Below are positions 43,281 through 52,470 of a stretch of 64,000 nucleotides of DNA, piece after piece. Source of the stretch: Anaerocolumna xylanovorans DSM 12503 (GTDB lineage: Bacteria > Bacillota > Clostridia > Lachnospirales > Lachnospiraceae); contig NZ_FRFD01000003.1 of NCBI RefSeq assembly GCF_900143645.1, forward strand, positions 1,240,001 to 1,304,000, given 5' to 3'. The notes beneath the pieces are model-generated. The model saw only the letters and a program-made list of their open reading frames with translations, had not been told where the DNA came from and did not search any database. The translations under genes were made by a program, and so were the position numbers. Each line of letters opens with the position of its first letter. Positions within the stretch are counted from its first letter, which is position 1.

Positions 43281-43700
43281 CTATAAAGCAACTGCTATAT
43301 TTTCGCGAATTATTTCAGGAAAAGCATGCTCTGCCAAAGAGATGCTAATTATAAAATCAACATTATATTCTTTCGATATCTTCTCTAATTTAATTAAGGT
43401 GGGAGTTAAGAGATCACCTTCGATGAAGGCGATAGTTAGAAAACTGTCTAAAAAAACAGCTTCCAGATCGTGATCCTGTGATACCAGACCACATATAAAA
43501 CCAATAAACTCACTGGAATTCTCAATACAGTAATCTTTCACATTAATAAGCCGGATTCGGTTGCTAAGCTCATACATATGCTTATTGTTTTTATCCAGAT
43601 AGATTATATTGCCTTTTACCTCTCTTGCTGCTTGGTTGGCTTTTTCAATGAGTACTTTTGTCTTACCTTTACCTTTTTCGCCTGCAATTATCTGTATCAT
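43281..43700 (-). CDS. Small P-loop ATP-binding protein
   Basis: 139 residues. Walker A is GEKGKGKT at residues 7-14 and a Walker B-like strand LEAVFLDSF lies near 77-85. No other domain is recognisable. Homologues in Clostridia are sometimes labelled PilT-like, but length and motifs do not support a pilus motor. The ATG at 43700 follows AAGGAGGAG. It has its own promoter, flanked by an unusual inverted operator pair (43731-43793), and ends at a strong terminator, so it is regulated separately from its neighbours. Confidence 0.75.
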   Translation of the reverse strand: MIQIIAGEKGKGKTKVLIEKANQAAREVKGNIIYLDKNNKHMYELSNRIRLINVKDYCIENSSEFIGFICGLVSQDHDLEAVFLDSFLTIAFIEGDLLTPTLIKLEKISKEYNVDFIISISLAEHAFPEIIRENIAVAL

Positions 43701-43730
43701 TGTAATCTCCTCCTTAAGATGTGTATTAAA

Positions 43731-43799
43731 TTTAGGTGAAATTATATGAATAGTTTCTAAATACAATCTCATTATAGTACAATTTCACCTAAAGCACAA
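43731..43799 (-). promoter_or_regulatory. Promoter with paired inverted operators for the P-loop gene
   Basis: On the minus strand TTGTGC (43794-43799), a 17-base spacer and TATAAT (43771-43776). The spacer holds TTTAGGTGAAATT (43781-43793 in complement). The same 13 bases recur in inverted orientation at 43731-43743, 50 bases away centre to centre. A repressor binding both copies would cover the promoter and could loop the DNA. Confidence 0.65.
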
Positions 43800-43818
43800 C
43801 CATAATATAGTAAACTGG

Positions 43819-44793
43819 TTACTTTATCATCTTCAATAAATCCGTCATTTGTGAAAAAAGACTATCACTATTGTTGGCTTTTAATACTAGGGAGATATAG
43901 TCTTTGTTATTCTTGTCCTTACTGTATAAAATAAGGCAGTTTCCTGCTTTGTTCGTGGTTCCTGTTTTTCCGCCAAGTACGGTAATACCCTCCGGAGCCT
44001 TTTCTTCTCCTTTTAAATAACGGTTCGTCGTCAGAAAATTCTTCGTTACCGGATCACCAGCAGCATCCTTATATGTTACAGTATATTCTGAATTATTAAT
44101 AATAGAAAGAAATTTATCATATTGAACTAATTGATGAAATATCAGATATAAATCATAGGCAGTGGTATAATGATTATCATCATGCAGTCCATGGGGGTTT
44201 ACAAAATTGGAATGTACTGCCCCTGCATCTTTTGCCGCCTGATTCATCATTTTAGCAAAACCACCGATCGTTCCTCCTATATGCTCTGCAATAGCAACAC
44301 CGGCATCATTTCCTGAATAGATTAGAAAGGCAGAAAGAAGATCCTCTAACTTTATGGAATCTCCTTCTTTGAAACCACACAGCTTAGCACCGCTTTCTGT
44401 TATATGCGAAGCATTATAGCTGATTGTAACCATATCACTTAAGTCCGCCTTTTCAAAAACCACCAAAGTAGTTATCAATTTTGTCAGACTTGCCGGATAC
44501 AGCCTTTCATATACATTATTGGCATAAATGACCTTATTATCCGTATCATTTACAATTAAAGAGGACTCTGCCGTTATTTCCGGATCAGACATGTGATTTA
44601 ATTCATCCGGAATAACCGCAAGGTCAGATGCAAAAAAATCAGGTGCATTTTCACTGGTATCTGCCGACAGGTTCAACCCGTCCGTATTTGTATAGGGCAA
44701 TGCCAGTTTGTCCTGATTTCTGCAGCCAGTCAGAAGTAAAACAGATAACAATAGGCAAAACAGCTTTCTCTTCATAGCTCTATCAGCTTTCAT
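43819..44793 (-). CDS. D-alanyl-D-alanine carboxypeptidase lipoprotein (peptidase S11)
   Basis: 324 residues. A lipobox LLLTGC places lipidated Cys24 outside the membrane. The active-site motifs are S102LTK105, SGN (LIYSGNDAG) and KTGT. It lacks the PBP5-type C-terminal domain of the DacF enzyme at 14831. It trims stem peptides at the cell surface. The ATG at 44793 lies 1 base after the mgsA stop, suggesting coupling; an ATG six codons later (44775) gives a more typical lipoprotein signal peptide. It sits at the end of the rodA-mgsA unit. Confidence 0.92.
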   Translation of the reverse strand: MKADRAMKRKLFCLLLSVLLLTGCRNQDKLALPYTNTDGLNLSADTSENAPDFFASDLAVIPDELNHMSDPEITAESSLIVNDTDNKVIYANNVYERLYPASLTKLITTLVVFEKADLSDMVTISYNASHITESGAKLCGFKEGDSIKLEDLLSAFLIYSGNDAGVAIAEHIGGTIGGFAKMMNQAAKDAGAVHSNFVNPHGLHDDNHYTTAYDLYLIFHQLVQYDKFLSIINNSEYTVTYKDAAGDPVTKNFLTTNRYLKGEEKAPEGITVLGGKTGTTNKAGNCLILYSKDKNNKDYISLVLKANNSDSLFSQMTDLLKMIK

Positions 44794-44794
44794 A

Positions 44795-45193
44795 TCAGGA
44801 TCTTAATATTTCGCGCCAATCAAGGTCACCGCGATCCAGCGCTTTTATCATAAGTTCTGCAGATGCTAAATTAGTTGCCAGTGGAATATTATGAGTATCA
44901 CACAAACGTACTACTTTATCCACATCTGGTTCATGGCTTTTCGGACAAAGAGGATCTCTTAAGAAGATGACAAGATCCATTTGATTATGCTCAATCTGAG
45001 CTCCCATCTGCTGCTCTCCCCCAAGATGTCCTGCCAGATATTTATGAATATTCAGATTCGTTACCTCTTCGATTAACCTCCCGGTTGTTCCCGTTGCATA
45101 TAGTTCATGTTTATTTAAAATGCCCCGATATGCTATACAAAAATTCTGCATTAATTTCTTTTTTGCATCATGTGCTATCATCCCGATATTCAT
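44795..45193 (-). CDS. mgsA: Methylglyoxal synthase
   Basis: 132 residues. Converts dihydroxyacetone phosphate to methylglyoxal and phosphate, bypassing lower glycolysis when phosphate is short. IAHDAKK near the N-terminus, ATGTTGRLIEE for phosphate binding, GGEQQMGAQI and FLRDPL are classical. It follows rodA by 6 bases, a pairing seen in other Clostridia. Confidence 0.96.
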   Translation of the reverse strand: MNIGMIAHDAKKKLMQNFCIAYRGILNKHELYATGTTGRLIEEVTNLNIHKYLAGHLGGEQQMGAQIEHNQMDLVIFLRDPLCPKSHEPDVDKVVRLCDTHNIPLATNLASAELMIKALDRGDLDWREILRS

Positions 45194-45199
45194 ATGGTA

Positions 45200-46321
45200 T
45201 TACCCCCTTCTAAATTTTTTCTGTAGATTTATATTGATTATGATTCCGATGGCTATCATGCTGCTCATCATCGAACTAAGTCCATAACTGACAAAGGGCA
45301 GCGGAATACCGGTATTCGGTAATATTTTAGTCGCCACACCAATATTGACAAACATCTGAAACACAAACATAGCTGAAATACCAACAGCAATCAACCGTCC
45401 CAATCTGTCAGGAGCATGGCTTGCTATTATCAAGCACTTAAAAATAATTATTGATAACAATACTATTATAACACATCCGCCAATAAATCCAAGACTTTCA
45501 CCTGCTACAGAAAAGATAAAATCACTCTCTGATATAGGAACATACGTATCACTTTGTATGGCATCCTTGCCTTCCGTAAAAAGCTTTCCGGTAAGCTTAC
45601 CCGACCCAATCACTTCAACAGAATTCTGTTGCTGATAAAGAGTATCAGAGGATTGCTCGGATTCCGGATTCATAAAAGCTACAATTCTGCTCTGCTGATA
45701 ATTTGTCAGAAAAAAGATATCATAATTATTCTGTATTCCCCATAAGGTGCCAATTACAATCGGGATTACAGTCAATACAATTGGCAGAATTATCTTTAAG
45801 CTTAACCCTCCTGCAAATACCATTATAGCAAAAATAAACAGAATAACAAGGCTCGTTGATAAATTTGTTTGGGTTAAAATAAGAAATGTAGGTATTCCTA
45901 TTAATACTCCAAGAAGGATTAATACATAGAATTTTCCCATCCGCTCTTTGAATATCACTAATAGTTTTGCCATAAAAATGATAAGTATAATCTTTGTAAG
46001 CTCTGACGGCTGAAATTCAAACACTATCAGATTCAGCCACCTTCTTGAATTGTGATGCTCCACACCAAAAAGCTTTACCGCAACCAGAAGTACCAGGTTT
46101 ATAAAGTATAGTACAATATAAAATTGGCTGATGAAGTGGTAGTCTATAATAGAAACCACCGCTACTATAAATAATCCTAACCCCAATCCCATTATCTGCT
46201 TAAGAAATAAGCCCGGTTGGGCTATTCTTACCAGATATACCCCTAATATACACAGGGCAAATACCAAGGTTAATAAGCTGAAATCATAATTTTTTATACT
46301 GTACTTTTTAAACGGAAACAT
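45200..46321 (-). CDS. rodA: Rod-shape SEDS glycosyltransferase RodA
   Basis: A 373-residue polytopic SEDS protein, the peptidoglycan polymerase of the elongasome that works with PBP2 (48146). About ten transmembrane segments. SRRWLNLIVFEFQPSELTK is conserved, and the catalytic-type aspartate in SDFIFSVAGE is retained. The box that reads QPDLGT in most relatives is QTNLST here. The C-terminal GIPLPFVSYGLSSM is typical. It lies between minE and mgsA. Confidence 0.93.
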   Translation of the reverse strand: MFPFKKYSIKNYDFSLLTLVFALCILGVYLVRIAQPGLFLKQIMGLGLGLFIVAVVSIIDYHFISQFYIVLYFINLVLLVAVKLFGVEHHNSRRWLNLIVFEFQPSELTKIILIIFMAKLLVIFKERMGKFYVLILLGVLIGIPTFLILTQTNLSTSLVILFIFAIMVFAGGLSLKIILPIVLTVIPIVIGTLWGIQNNYDIFFLTNYQQSRIVAFMNPESEQSSDTLYQQQNSVEVIGSGKLTGKLFTEGKDAIQSDTYVPISESDFIFSVAGESLGFIGGCVIIVLLSIIIFKCLIIASHAPDRLGRLIAVGISAMFVFQMFVNIGVATKILPNTGIPLPFVSYGLSSMMSSMIAIGIIININLQKKFRRG

Positions 46322-46342
46322 ACTCTTATCCTAACTTTTTCT

Positions 46343-46615
46343 TTATTTATTAGACTTCATATCCTTAATTGGAATATTTGCGAACAATGCGGGAACCGTA
46401 CCATTATTACCCTCTGATTCCGTCTGTGTAATTTTGATATCAAGTCCCTCCAAATCAATCTCTACATACCGGGAAATAACAGCAATAATGTCATTCTTTA
46501 TCTGTTCCATTAATTCTGGCGAACACCCTGCTCTGTCTGAGACAAGCACCAGCTTCAAGCGGTCTTTTGCAACACCACTCGAAGTTTTTTTCTTAAAAAA
46601 ATCTGCCAATCCCAT
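46343..46615 (-). CDS. minE: Cell division topological specificity factor MinE
   Basis: 90 residues, normal length. The N-terminal membrane and anti-MinCD segment (KDRLKLVLVSDRAGCSPELMEQIKND split by a turn) is followed by VEIDLEGLDIKITQTESEG, which forms the dimer interface. It stimulates the MinD ATPase and drives pole-to-pole dynamics. Third gene of minC-minD-minE. Confidence 0.94.
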   Translation of the reverse strand: MGLADFFKKKTSSGVAKDRLKLVLVSDRAGCSPELMEQIKNDIIAVISRYVEIDLEGLDIKITQTESEGNNGTVPALFANIPIKDMKSNK

Positions 46616-46631
46616 ATCAATACTCCTCTCC

Positions 46632-47423
46632 CTAATTTTTCTTTAGTAAACTTGCCAGTCTGTTAAATAGTCCCTGCTTTCCATTTAATTCGAGGAATGG
46701 TACTTCCTCCCCCAGTATTCTGCGGCAGATGTTCATATATGCCTGCCCTGCTAAGGTATTTGTTCCAACTAACGGCTCGCCCTGATTTGTGGAAATGACA
46801 ATATTTTCATCATCAGGAACAACACCGATTAACCCTATGGCGAGTATTTCAACAACATCATCACTGGACATCATATCCCCTCTTTTTACCATATCAGGTC
46901 TTAAGCGGTTTACAATCAGATGTGTCTGTTTCATCTCATTGGATTCCAATAAACCAATAATTCTATCGGCATCTCTTACGGCTGAAACCTCAGGGGTAGT
47001 AACTACTAATGCTCTGTCTGCACCTGCAATGGCATTCTTAAAGCCCTGCTCAATACCGGCAGGACAGTCCATTAATATGTAATCATATTCTTCCCTTAAT
47101 TCATCGGCAAGCTTTCTCATCTGTTCCGGTGATACTGCTGTCTTATCCCTTGTCTGGGCAGAAGGTAAAAGATAAAGGTTAGGATATCTCTTATCCTTGA
47201 TAAGCGCTTGCTTTACCCTGCAGTTTCCTTCAATAACATCTACCAGATTGTAAACGATTCTATTCTCCAGTCCCATTACCACATCCAGATTCCGAAGGCC
47301 TATATCGGTATCAATTAAAATAACTTTCTTATCCAGCTTTGCAAGACCTGTTCCGACATTTGCTGTTGTTGTTGTCTTTCCTACTCCACCCTTACCGGAT
47401 GTTACTACGATTACTTCGCCCAT
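46632..47423 (-). CDS. minD: Septum site-determining protein MinD
   Basis: A 263-residue deviant Walker ATPase. The P-loop is SGKGGVGKTT at about residues 8-17, with ILIDTDIGLRNLD and ILMDCPAGIE switch regions. The C-terminal amphipathic membrane helix is LFNRLASLLKK. It recruits MinC to the membrane and is released by MinE. The ATG at 47423 has TGGAGG 8 bases upstream. Confidence 0.96.
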   Translation of the reverse strand: MGEVIVVTSGKGGVGKTTTTANVGTGLAKLDKKVILIDTDIGLRNLDVVMGLENRIVYNLVDVIEGNCRVKQALIKDKRYPNLYLLPSAQTRDKTAVSPEQMRKLADELREEYDYILMDCPAGIEQGFKNAIAGADRALVVTTPEVSAVRDADRIIGLLESNEMKQTHLIVNRLRPDMVKRGDMMSSDDVVEILAIGLIGVVPDDENIVISTNQGEPLVGTNTLAGQAYMNICRRILGEEVPFLELNGKQGLFNRLASLLKKN

Positions 47424-47445
47424 TATGTTATCCTCCAAAAACTTA

Positions 47446-48111
47446 TTATAAGTTTATATCATTTATAACCTCTTTACTCAAAGGTTCTATATAGATATTT
47501 CCATCTTCCAAGAAAGCAATCTTTGTTTCCCTGCCTGTGCTTTTATCAGGCTTGTCCGGTGATCTGGCTATGGTATCGGCAATCCGTATCTGAACAGGAT
47601 TCATATCAAGGGCTACTACAAAAGAATTTGTATTGCCGGAGGCCCCGGCAAATACGCTTCCCTTTAGGGCACCAAGCACAATGATATTGCCCTTTGATAC
47701 GATACGTGCCCCCGGATTAATGTCTCCTATGACGATAATACTGGTTTCTGATTCCAGTACCTGACCTGATCTTAGATTGCCTTTGTAGAATTGTCCGGTA
47801 GTATTGGATAACTCCATCAGTTTTTCATCCAGAGATTTCTTGAACTTTTCTTCCATCTTCGGGTCATCTTCTATGACACACACCACATGCAGCTTCGTTT
47901 CTTCTGCAATAATGTTCAAAATATCCCTCTGCTGTTCTGTCGTTAACTTCCTTCCTTCAAAGCTTAAGGCCATCTGAGCCTTATCAAAGAATTTTGCGGA
48001 TTCACGAAACTTTTCAGCAATTTTTTCTCTTAGGCTTTCATATTCCATCTCATTGTCCAGAACGACAACAATACCGTATTTATTACCTTTTATAATGACC
48101 GGATTGTTCAT
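47446..48111 (-). CDS. minC: Septum site-determining protein MinC
   Basis: 221 residues: an N-terminal FtsZ-inhibiting domain (about 1-100) and a C-terminal beta-helix that dimerises and binds MinD (RSGQVLESETSIIVIGDINPGARI; GNIIVLGALKGSVFAGA). The start is the ATG at 48111, 5 bases after AGGAGG; an in-frame GTG two codons earlier overlaps the ribosome site. It lies directly after the PBP2 gene, tying septum placement to the elongation operon. Confidence 0.95.
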   Translation of the reverse strand: MNNPVIIKGNKYGIVVVLDNEMEYESLREKIAEKFRESAKFFDKAQMALSFEGRKLTTEQQRDILNIIAEETKLHVVCVIEDDPKMEEKFKKSLDEKLMELSNTTGQFYKGNLRSGQVLESETSIIVIGDINPGARIVSKGNIIVLGALKGSVFAGASGNTNSFVVALDMNPVQIRIADTIARSPDKPDKSTGRETKIAFLEDGNIYIEPLSKEVINDINL

Positions 48112-48145
48112 AAACACCTCCTGATTACTCTATATACTATAATGG

Positions 48146-51034
48146 TTAGTCCGTGAAGGATACCGTTTGTGATTCCGGCATAATAGCTTTGCCTTCGGGT
48201 TTCTTGTATCCGTCCTCTTTGAAATAATAACCATACAGGTTTTTGCTAAGCTCTACCGCATTGCTGGATGCATAGCCATTGGGAATAACAACCACCATAG
48301 ATATTTCCGGTTTTTCATAAGGAGCATAGGATACAAATAAAGCGTGGTTACCCCGTAAACGGCTTTCCTGGGCTGTACCGGTCTTTCCAGCAACTGTTAC
48401 AGGGAAATCCTTGAAGATATAGGATACAGAACTTCTGCTTCCGTTTCCCACCTCATACATTCCCTGATGTACCAAATCCCAGTAAGTATTGCTTATGGAA
48501 TCTATCTTTTTACTCTTTGCCTTATTGCTTACTACAACCTTTCCATCCTTGTCCACTACTTTATCCAATAAGGTCAGGTTATAAGAAGTGCCTCCGGTAG
48601 CTACCGTTGTAAGATATCTGGACAACTGGATCGGAGTATAGTTGTTGGTACCCTGACCAATGGCAGAACGTACCGCATCCATATCAGAGCTTTTAGGATC
48701 TGCTTCTTCTAACTCAATGCCAGATTTCTCATTTAATCCTAATAACTTCGCATATTTGCTAAGTCTTTCCAGACCTAATGCTGCTTTAGCGGAGTCATTT
48801 CCATTATTGCTTAGACGCCAGCCCATTTCATAAAAGAAATAGTTACAGGAAACCTCAAGTGCTGTCGTGATATCCACATTTCCATGACTCGATGAGGACC
48901 AGTCCTTTGGCGGATGATCGGTTACTTTGTTAAATACGGTTTTATCATAGACTGTTTCACCGGGAGAGAGTACTCCCTCTCCAAGGGCAGCTATGGATGT
49001 AACCATTTTAAAGGTTGAACCGGGAGCAGTCCTTTGCTTGGTTGGTCTGGAAATCGTCGGCTGTGAAAGATCTGAATTCACCTTTGTATAATAATTGTAA
49101 TCAATTTTATTAGCAAAGTAATTGTTATCATAGCTGGGATAAGACACCATAGCTTTAACCTCACCCGTTTTTACATCTGTCACAACAACGGAAGCACTGC
49201 AAGGGTCCAGGGCAAGCTGGGCCGGCGTTATCTCAATATTACGAATCTTATCGGTAATAAACGTATAGGGTGATAAGGCACCGCTTTCTAATTTAGTAAT
49301 ATCTTCCTTATCGTATTTTATCACACCTTGGTCAAATAATAAAAGACAAATTTCTTTTCCCGACAATTGGTAAGAATAAACCAGCTCTTTATATACCATC
49401 TTTTGAAAAGAAGCATCATCCATCAGCGAATCCATCATGTATTTCAGCAGTTTAGTATACAGCTCATCCGTGCTGTAATAGGTATTTTCACCAGTCTTCT
49501 TGTTATCAAGAAATTTATCGACGTTTATCCAGTTCTTAGAAATTGCATATTGGAGGAACTTGCTTAGGCTTATCTTATCCTCTGTGTATTTTATATACAT
49601 CTCATCCGTACTGTCAATGGGCTCCAAAAGAGAAACGGAATCGGTGATGTCTGACTGTTTTGACAAAAGAATTCCTTCACTTCTTAACTTGCTTTCTATA
49701 TAGTTAAGATAATCTGCCGTTGAATCAGAGACAGTGGAACGGAGGGTATTAGAGTCAATTGAAAGCATGTTTTTTAATTCGCTTAAAACTGCATCCCTTT
49801 TATTGGTGTATTTCCCGTATACTGCTTTTTCAAGATTGGTAGCATCGTCTGCCTTAAAGGTAGTTACATCAATTACACTATTATTAATCAAGGCATAGTA
49901 AACATCGTAAATTGGAATCTTAATGTCTTTTGCTGATTCTCCCCTCGTCCCGGCATCCGCACTGTTATTAATTTTAGATAACAGTACTCCGGCAAGAGCA
50001 CGCTCCACAATCTTATAATAGGCCTTTTGAAGGTCGCTGTCTATGGTTAAATAGACATCTTCACCCGCTACAGGCTCCGTCCTGCTTATTGTCGACATAT
50101 ATTTACCGACTGCATTGACAGATACGGTTTCTATGCCCTTTTTTCCCGCCAGATAAGATTCAAATACCTTTTCCACTCCCAGCTTTCCAAGCATATCAGA
50201 AGTGTTATAACTTGTGTCTGATCCCATGTTCTGAAGTTCTGCATCGCTGACAAGCCCTGTATAGCCGATAATATGTGCATTATAAATACTGTCATTATAT
50301 ACCCTGTAGGATTGCTGCTTAATCTCAACCCCCGGAAGAATGTCGCTGTTTTCATAAATAGCCGCAACTGTCTCAGGACTCACCTTCGAAGAGATGATAA
50401 TCTGGTTATAAGGGGGATAATTGCTAAAGATGGCATAACGCAGGGACATGATTTTAAGTGATTCTTCCATGGAGTAGATGTCTGATATATTAAACATGGC
50501 AACGCTCTTATCACCGTGCCTTAAGAAATCAAACACTTCCTGGGCAGTAGCATTTTTTTGTTCTTCTGTCAGCTTATCAATAGAAGATTTCCCGTAGGCA
50601 TTCATTTTAAAGCGCAATTCAGCCTTATCACTTATGGTAAATTGCGGTACGCCTTTTTTATCTAAAGTAATACCAAATTGGTTTTCAATGGTATTTCCAT
50701 ATTTCTCAAGAATCGTTATCAGATTAAAAAGCATCTTGTTCAACTCATCATTGGAAGCTATCTTTGAGATATTTTCCAGCACTACAGAATAGCTGATTTC
50801 ATTGTATGCAAGAAGCTTGCCGTTTCTGTCGTAAATATTTCCTCTGGTGCTCTTTATCTCTCTTTCCCTTGTTTCTCTGACCTGCAAATTTTTCTCAAAA
50901 TTCGCTCCCTGAATAATCTGCAGAGTATATATACGGCCGATCAGTATTGCAATCAACGATATAAATATCAGAGTAACCGGAAATAATCTGGAGGTAAATA
51001 CCTGCTTTAGCTTTTCTAAAATAATATCCAGCAA
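48146..51034 (-). CDS. mrdA: Penicillin-binding protein 2, elongation transpeptidase
   Basis: A 962-residue class B PBP that cross-links peptidoglycan with RodA. It has an N-terminal membrane anchor (residues 18-35), a pedestal domain (about 55-330) and a transpeptidase domain with S673TFK676, S729CN731 and K884TG886. Typical PBP2 is 600-700 residues. Here about 265 residues (roughly 345-612), mostly helical and charged, are inserted between IDSDLQKAYYKIVERAL and the strand ASVVVTDVKTGEVKAMVS. Start is TTG at 51034, immediately after the mreD stop, with GAGGAGG inside the mreD end. Confidence 0.94.
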   Translation of the reverse strand: MLDIILEKLKQVFTSRLFPVTLIFISLIAILIGRIYTLQIIQGANFEKNLQVRETREREIKSTRGNIYDRNGKLLAYNEISYSVVLENISKIASNDELNKMLFNLITILEKYGNTIENQFGITLDKKGVPQFTISDKAELRFKMNAYGKSSIDKLTEEQKNATAQEVFDFLRHGDKSVAMFNISDIYSMEESLKIMSLRYAIFSNYPPYNQIIISSKVSPETVAAIYENSDILPGVEIKQQSYRVYNDSIYNAHIIGYTGLVSDAELQNMGSDTSYNTSDMLGKLGVEKVFESYLAGKKGIETVSVNAVGKYMSTISRTEPVAGEDVYLTIDSDLQKAYYKIVERALAGVLLSKINNSADAGTRGESAKDIKIPIYDVYYALINNSVIDVTTFKADDATNLEKAVYGKYTNKRDAVLSELKNMLSIDSNTLRSTVSDSTADYLNYIESKLRSEGILLSKQSDITDSVSLLEPIDSTDEMYIKYTEDKISLSKFLQYAISKNWINVDKFLDNKKTGENTYYSTDELYTKLLKYMMDSLMDDASFQKMVYKELVYSYQLSGKEICLLLFDQGVIKYDKEDITKLESGALSPYTFITDKIRNIEITPAQLALDPCSASVVVTDVKTGEVKAMVSYPSYDNNYFANKIDYNYYTKVNSDLSQPTISRPTKQRTAPGSTFKMVTSIAALGEGVLSPGETVYDKTVFNKVTDHPPKDWSSSSHGNVDITTALEVSCNYFFYEMGWRLSNNGNDSAKAALGLERLSKYAKLLGLNEKSGIELEEADPKSSDMDAVRSAIGQGTNNYTPIQLSRYLTTVATGGTSYNLTLLDKVVDKDGKVVVSNKAKSKKIDSISNTYWDLVHQGMYEVGNGSRSSVSYIFKDFPVTVAGKTGTAQESRLRGNHALFVSYAPYEKPEISMVVVIPNGYASSNAVELSKNLYGYYFKEDGYKKPEGKAIMPESQTVSFTD

Positions 51035-51544
51035 TTAGAATACCTCCTCTTCTTCTTTTTTCTCTGTCTTTTCGTTAATTATGTTTAACAGCTTATACAG
51101 GAATACGGATACAATAACTGTATAAATCAGTTCCGGCAGCCCCTTATGGACAAAATAAAATCCTATGTTCAATTTGCCGCGCAATAAGTACTCGAATACA
51201 TAATAGAGAAAAAAGTAAACCAAATCACTAATTCCAACAAGTATTAACGGAATCGTCATGTTTTCCTTTACAAAAATCCTGTGGCAAAAACCGTTTAAAT
51301 ATCCAATAGTCATATAAACAAAGGCGTAAAGTCCTACCGTATACCCGTAACATAAATCTATCAGCAGCCCGCACAAAAAACCGGTCAGCAAGCCTTCTTT
51401 TCTTCCCTTTGTAAATCCGGCCGCAGCAGTTAAGATTAAAAGAAGATTCGGAACAACTCTGGCTAAGGAAAACCATTGGAATATGGTAGTTTGCAATAAA
51501 AAGCATAAGAATATTTCTACAATTACAATAATAATTCTTTTCAC
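51035..51544 (-). CDS. mreD: Rod shape-determining protein MreD
   Basis: 169 residues with five or six transmembrane helices. LLLILTAAAGFTKGRKEGLLTG split over the second helix is typical. Its last codons carry the ribosome site for PBP2. It is part of the mreBCD-mrdA elongasome operon. Confidence 0.92.
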   Translation of the reverse strand: MKRIIIVIVEIFLCFLLQTTIFQWFSLARVVPNLLLILTAAAGFTKGRKEGLLTGFLCGLLIDLCYGYTVGLYAFVYMTIGYLNGFCHRIFVKENMTIPLILVGISDLVYFFLYYVFEYLLRGKLNIGFYFVHKGLPELIYTVIVSVFLYKLLNIINEKTEKKEEEEVF

Positions 51545-51577
51545 TTAAATTCTGGTTCACCTTACCTTTCCTGAAAA

Positions 51578-52429
51578 TTACTTTTTTAATTGTTCTTTCA
51601 ATTCAGTTATAATAAGTACCTCATCCAGCCTGCTAAAATCAACTGAAGGTATCAGATGAGCTGTTTTAGTTAAGTTATTGGGCTCTACAGTAATATCTGT
51701 GACATAACCAATTAATATTCCCTGCAGATATTTAGTACTGATAGAGGAGGTAACAACCTCGTATCCATCGGATATTTTAGCATCCTTTGCAATCAGGGAA
51801 ACGTCTAAAACTCCTTTGCTGTAGGCTTCCATACTGCCGTTAACAACACAGGTGTCTGAGGTCTTGATGAACATTCCGCTGACATTGCTGGAATCATCAA
51901 TGATGGAACGCACCTTCGAATAATTCTTATGCACCTCCGCCACAATTCCCACAAGGCCATTTCCGGCAATCACATTCATATCAACGGCAATTCCATCCTC
52001 CGATCCCTTGTCAATGGTAAAGGTATTATACCAGTTATTGGGATCTATGCTGATTACTCTTGCACCTACCTTGGGATAATCCGCATATTTCTGATCCAAC
52101 TCGTAGAGGTCGCGGAAACGGTCCAATTCATATTTATCCTGAAGCAGTATCTTATTCTCATAGGAAACTTCCGATAGTTGTTTCTTTAACTTTTCATTTT
52201 CCTTTAAAAGTACATTAAGTTTAACAAATTTGTCTCCCTGGGCAGCTATTGTTTTACCCACTGTGTTAATTCCCTTCTGCATGGGCATTATAACGTCTCC
52301 CACCGCTCCCTTTACAGGTGACAAGACCCCACTGTAACGAAAGGATATAAACATCAGTATAAGACATACAACGATTCCCCCGATAAACAGATGCTTGGGG
52401 TTAATCGAAAAACCGGTTCTCCTTCTCAT
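51578..52429 (-). CDS. mreC: Rod shape-determining protein MreC
   Basis: 283 residues: one N-terminal transmembrane helix (about 15-33), a periplasm-facing coiled coil (about 60-105), and the beta-barrel MreC domain (about 115-275; VISIDPNNWYNTFTIDKG, GLVGIV). It scaffolds PBP2 and MreB across the membrane. The ATG at 52429 follows AAGGAGG by about 6 bases. Confidence 0.94.
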   Translation of the reverse strand: MRRRTGFSINPKHLFIGGIVVCLILMFISFRYSGVLSPVKGAVGDVIMPMQKGINTVGKTIAAQGDKFVKLNVLLKENEKLKKQLSEVSYENKILLQDKYELDRFRDLYELDQKYADYPKVGARVISIDPNNWYNTFTIDKGSEDGIAVDMNVIAGNGLVGIVAEVHKNYSKVRSIIDDSSNVSGMFIKTSDTCVVNGSMEAYSKGVLDVSLIAKDAKISDGYEVVTSSISTKYLQGILIGYVTDITVEPNNLTKTAHLIPSVDFSRLDEVLIITELKEQLKK

Positions 52430-52470
52430 ATAGGCCTCCTTCCTTTTCATTTATTTTCTGAAGGCAATTT

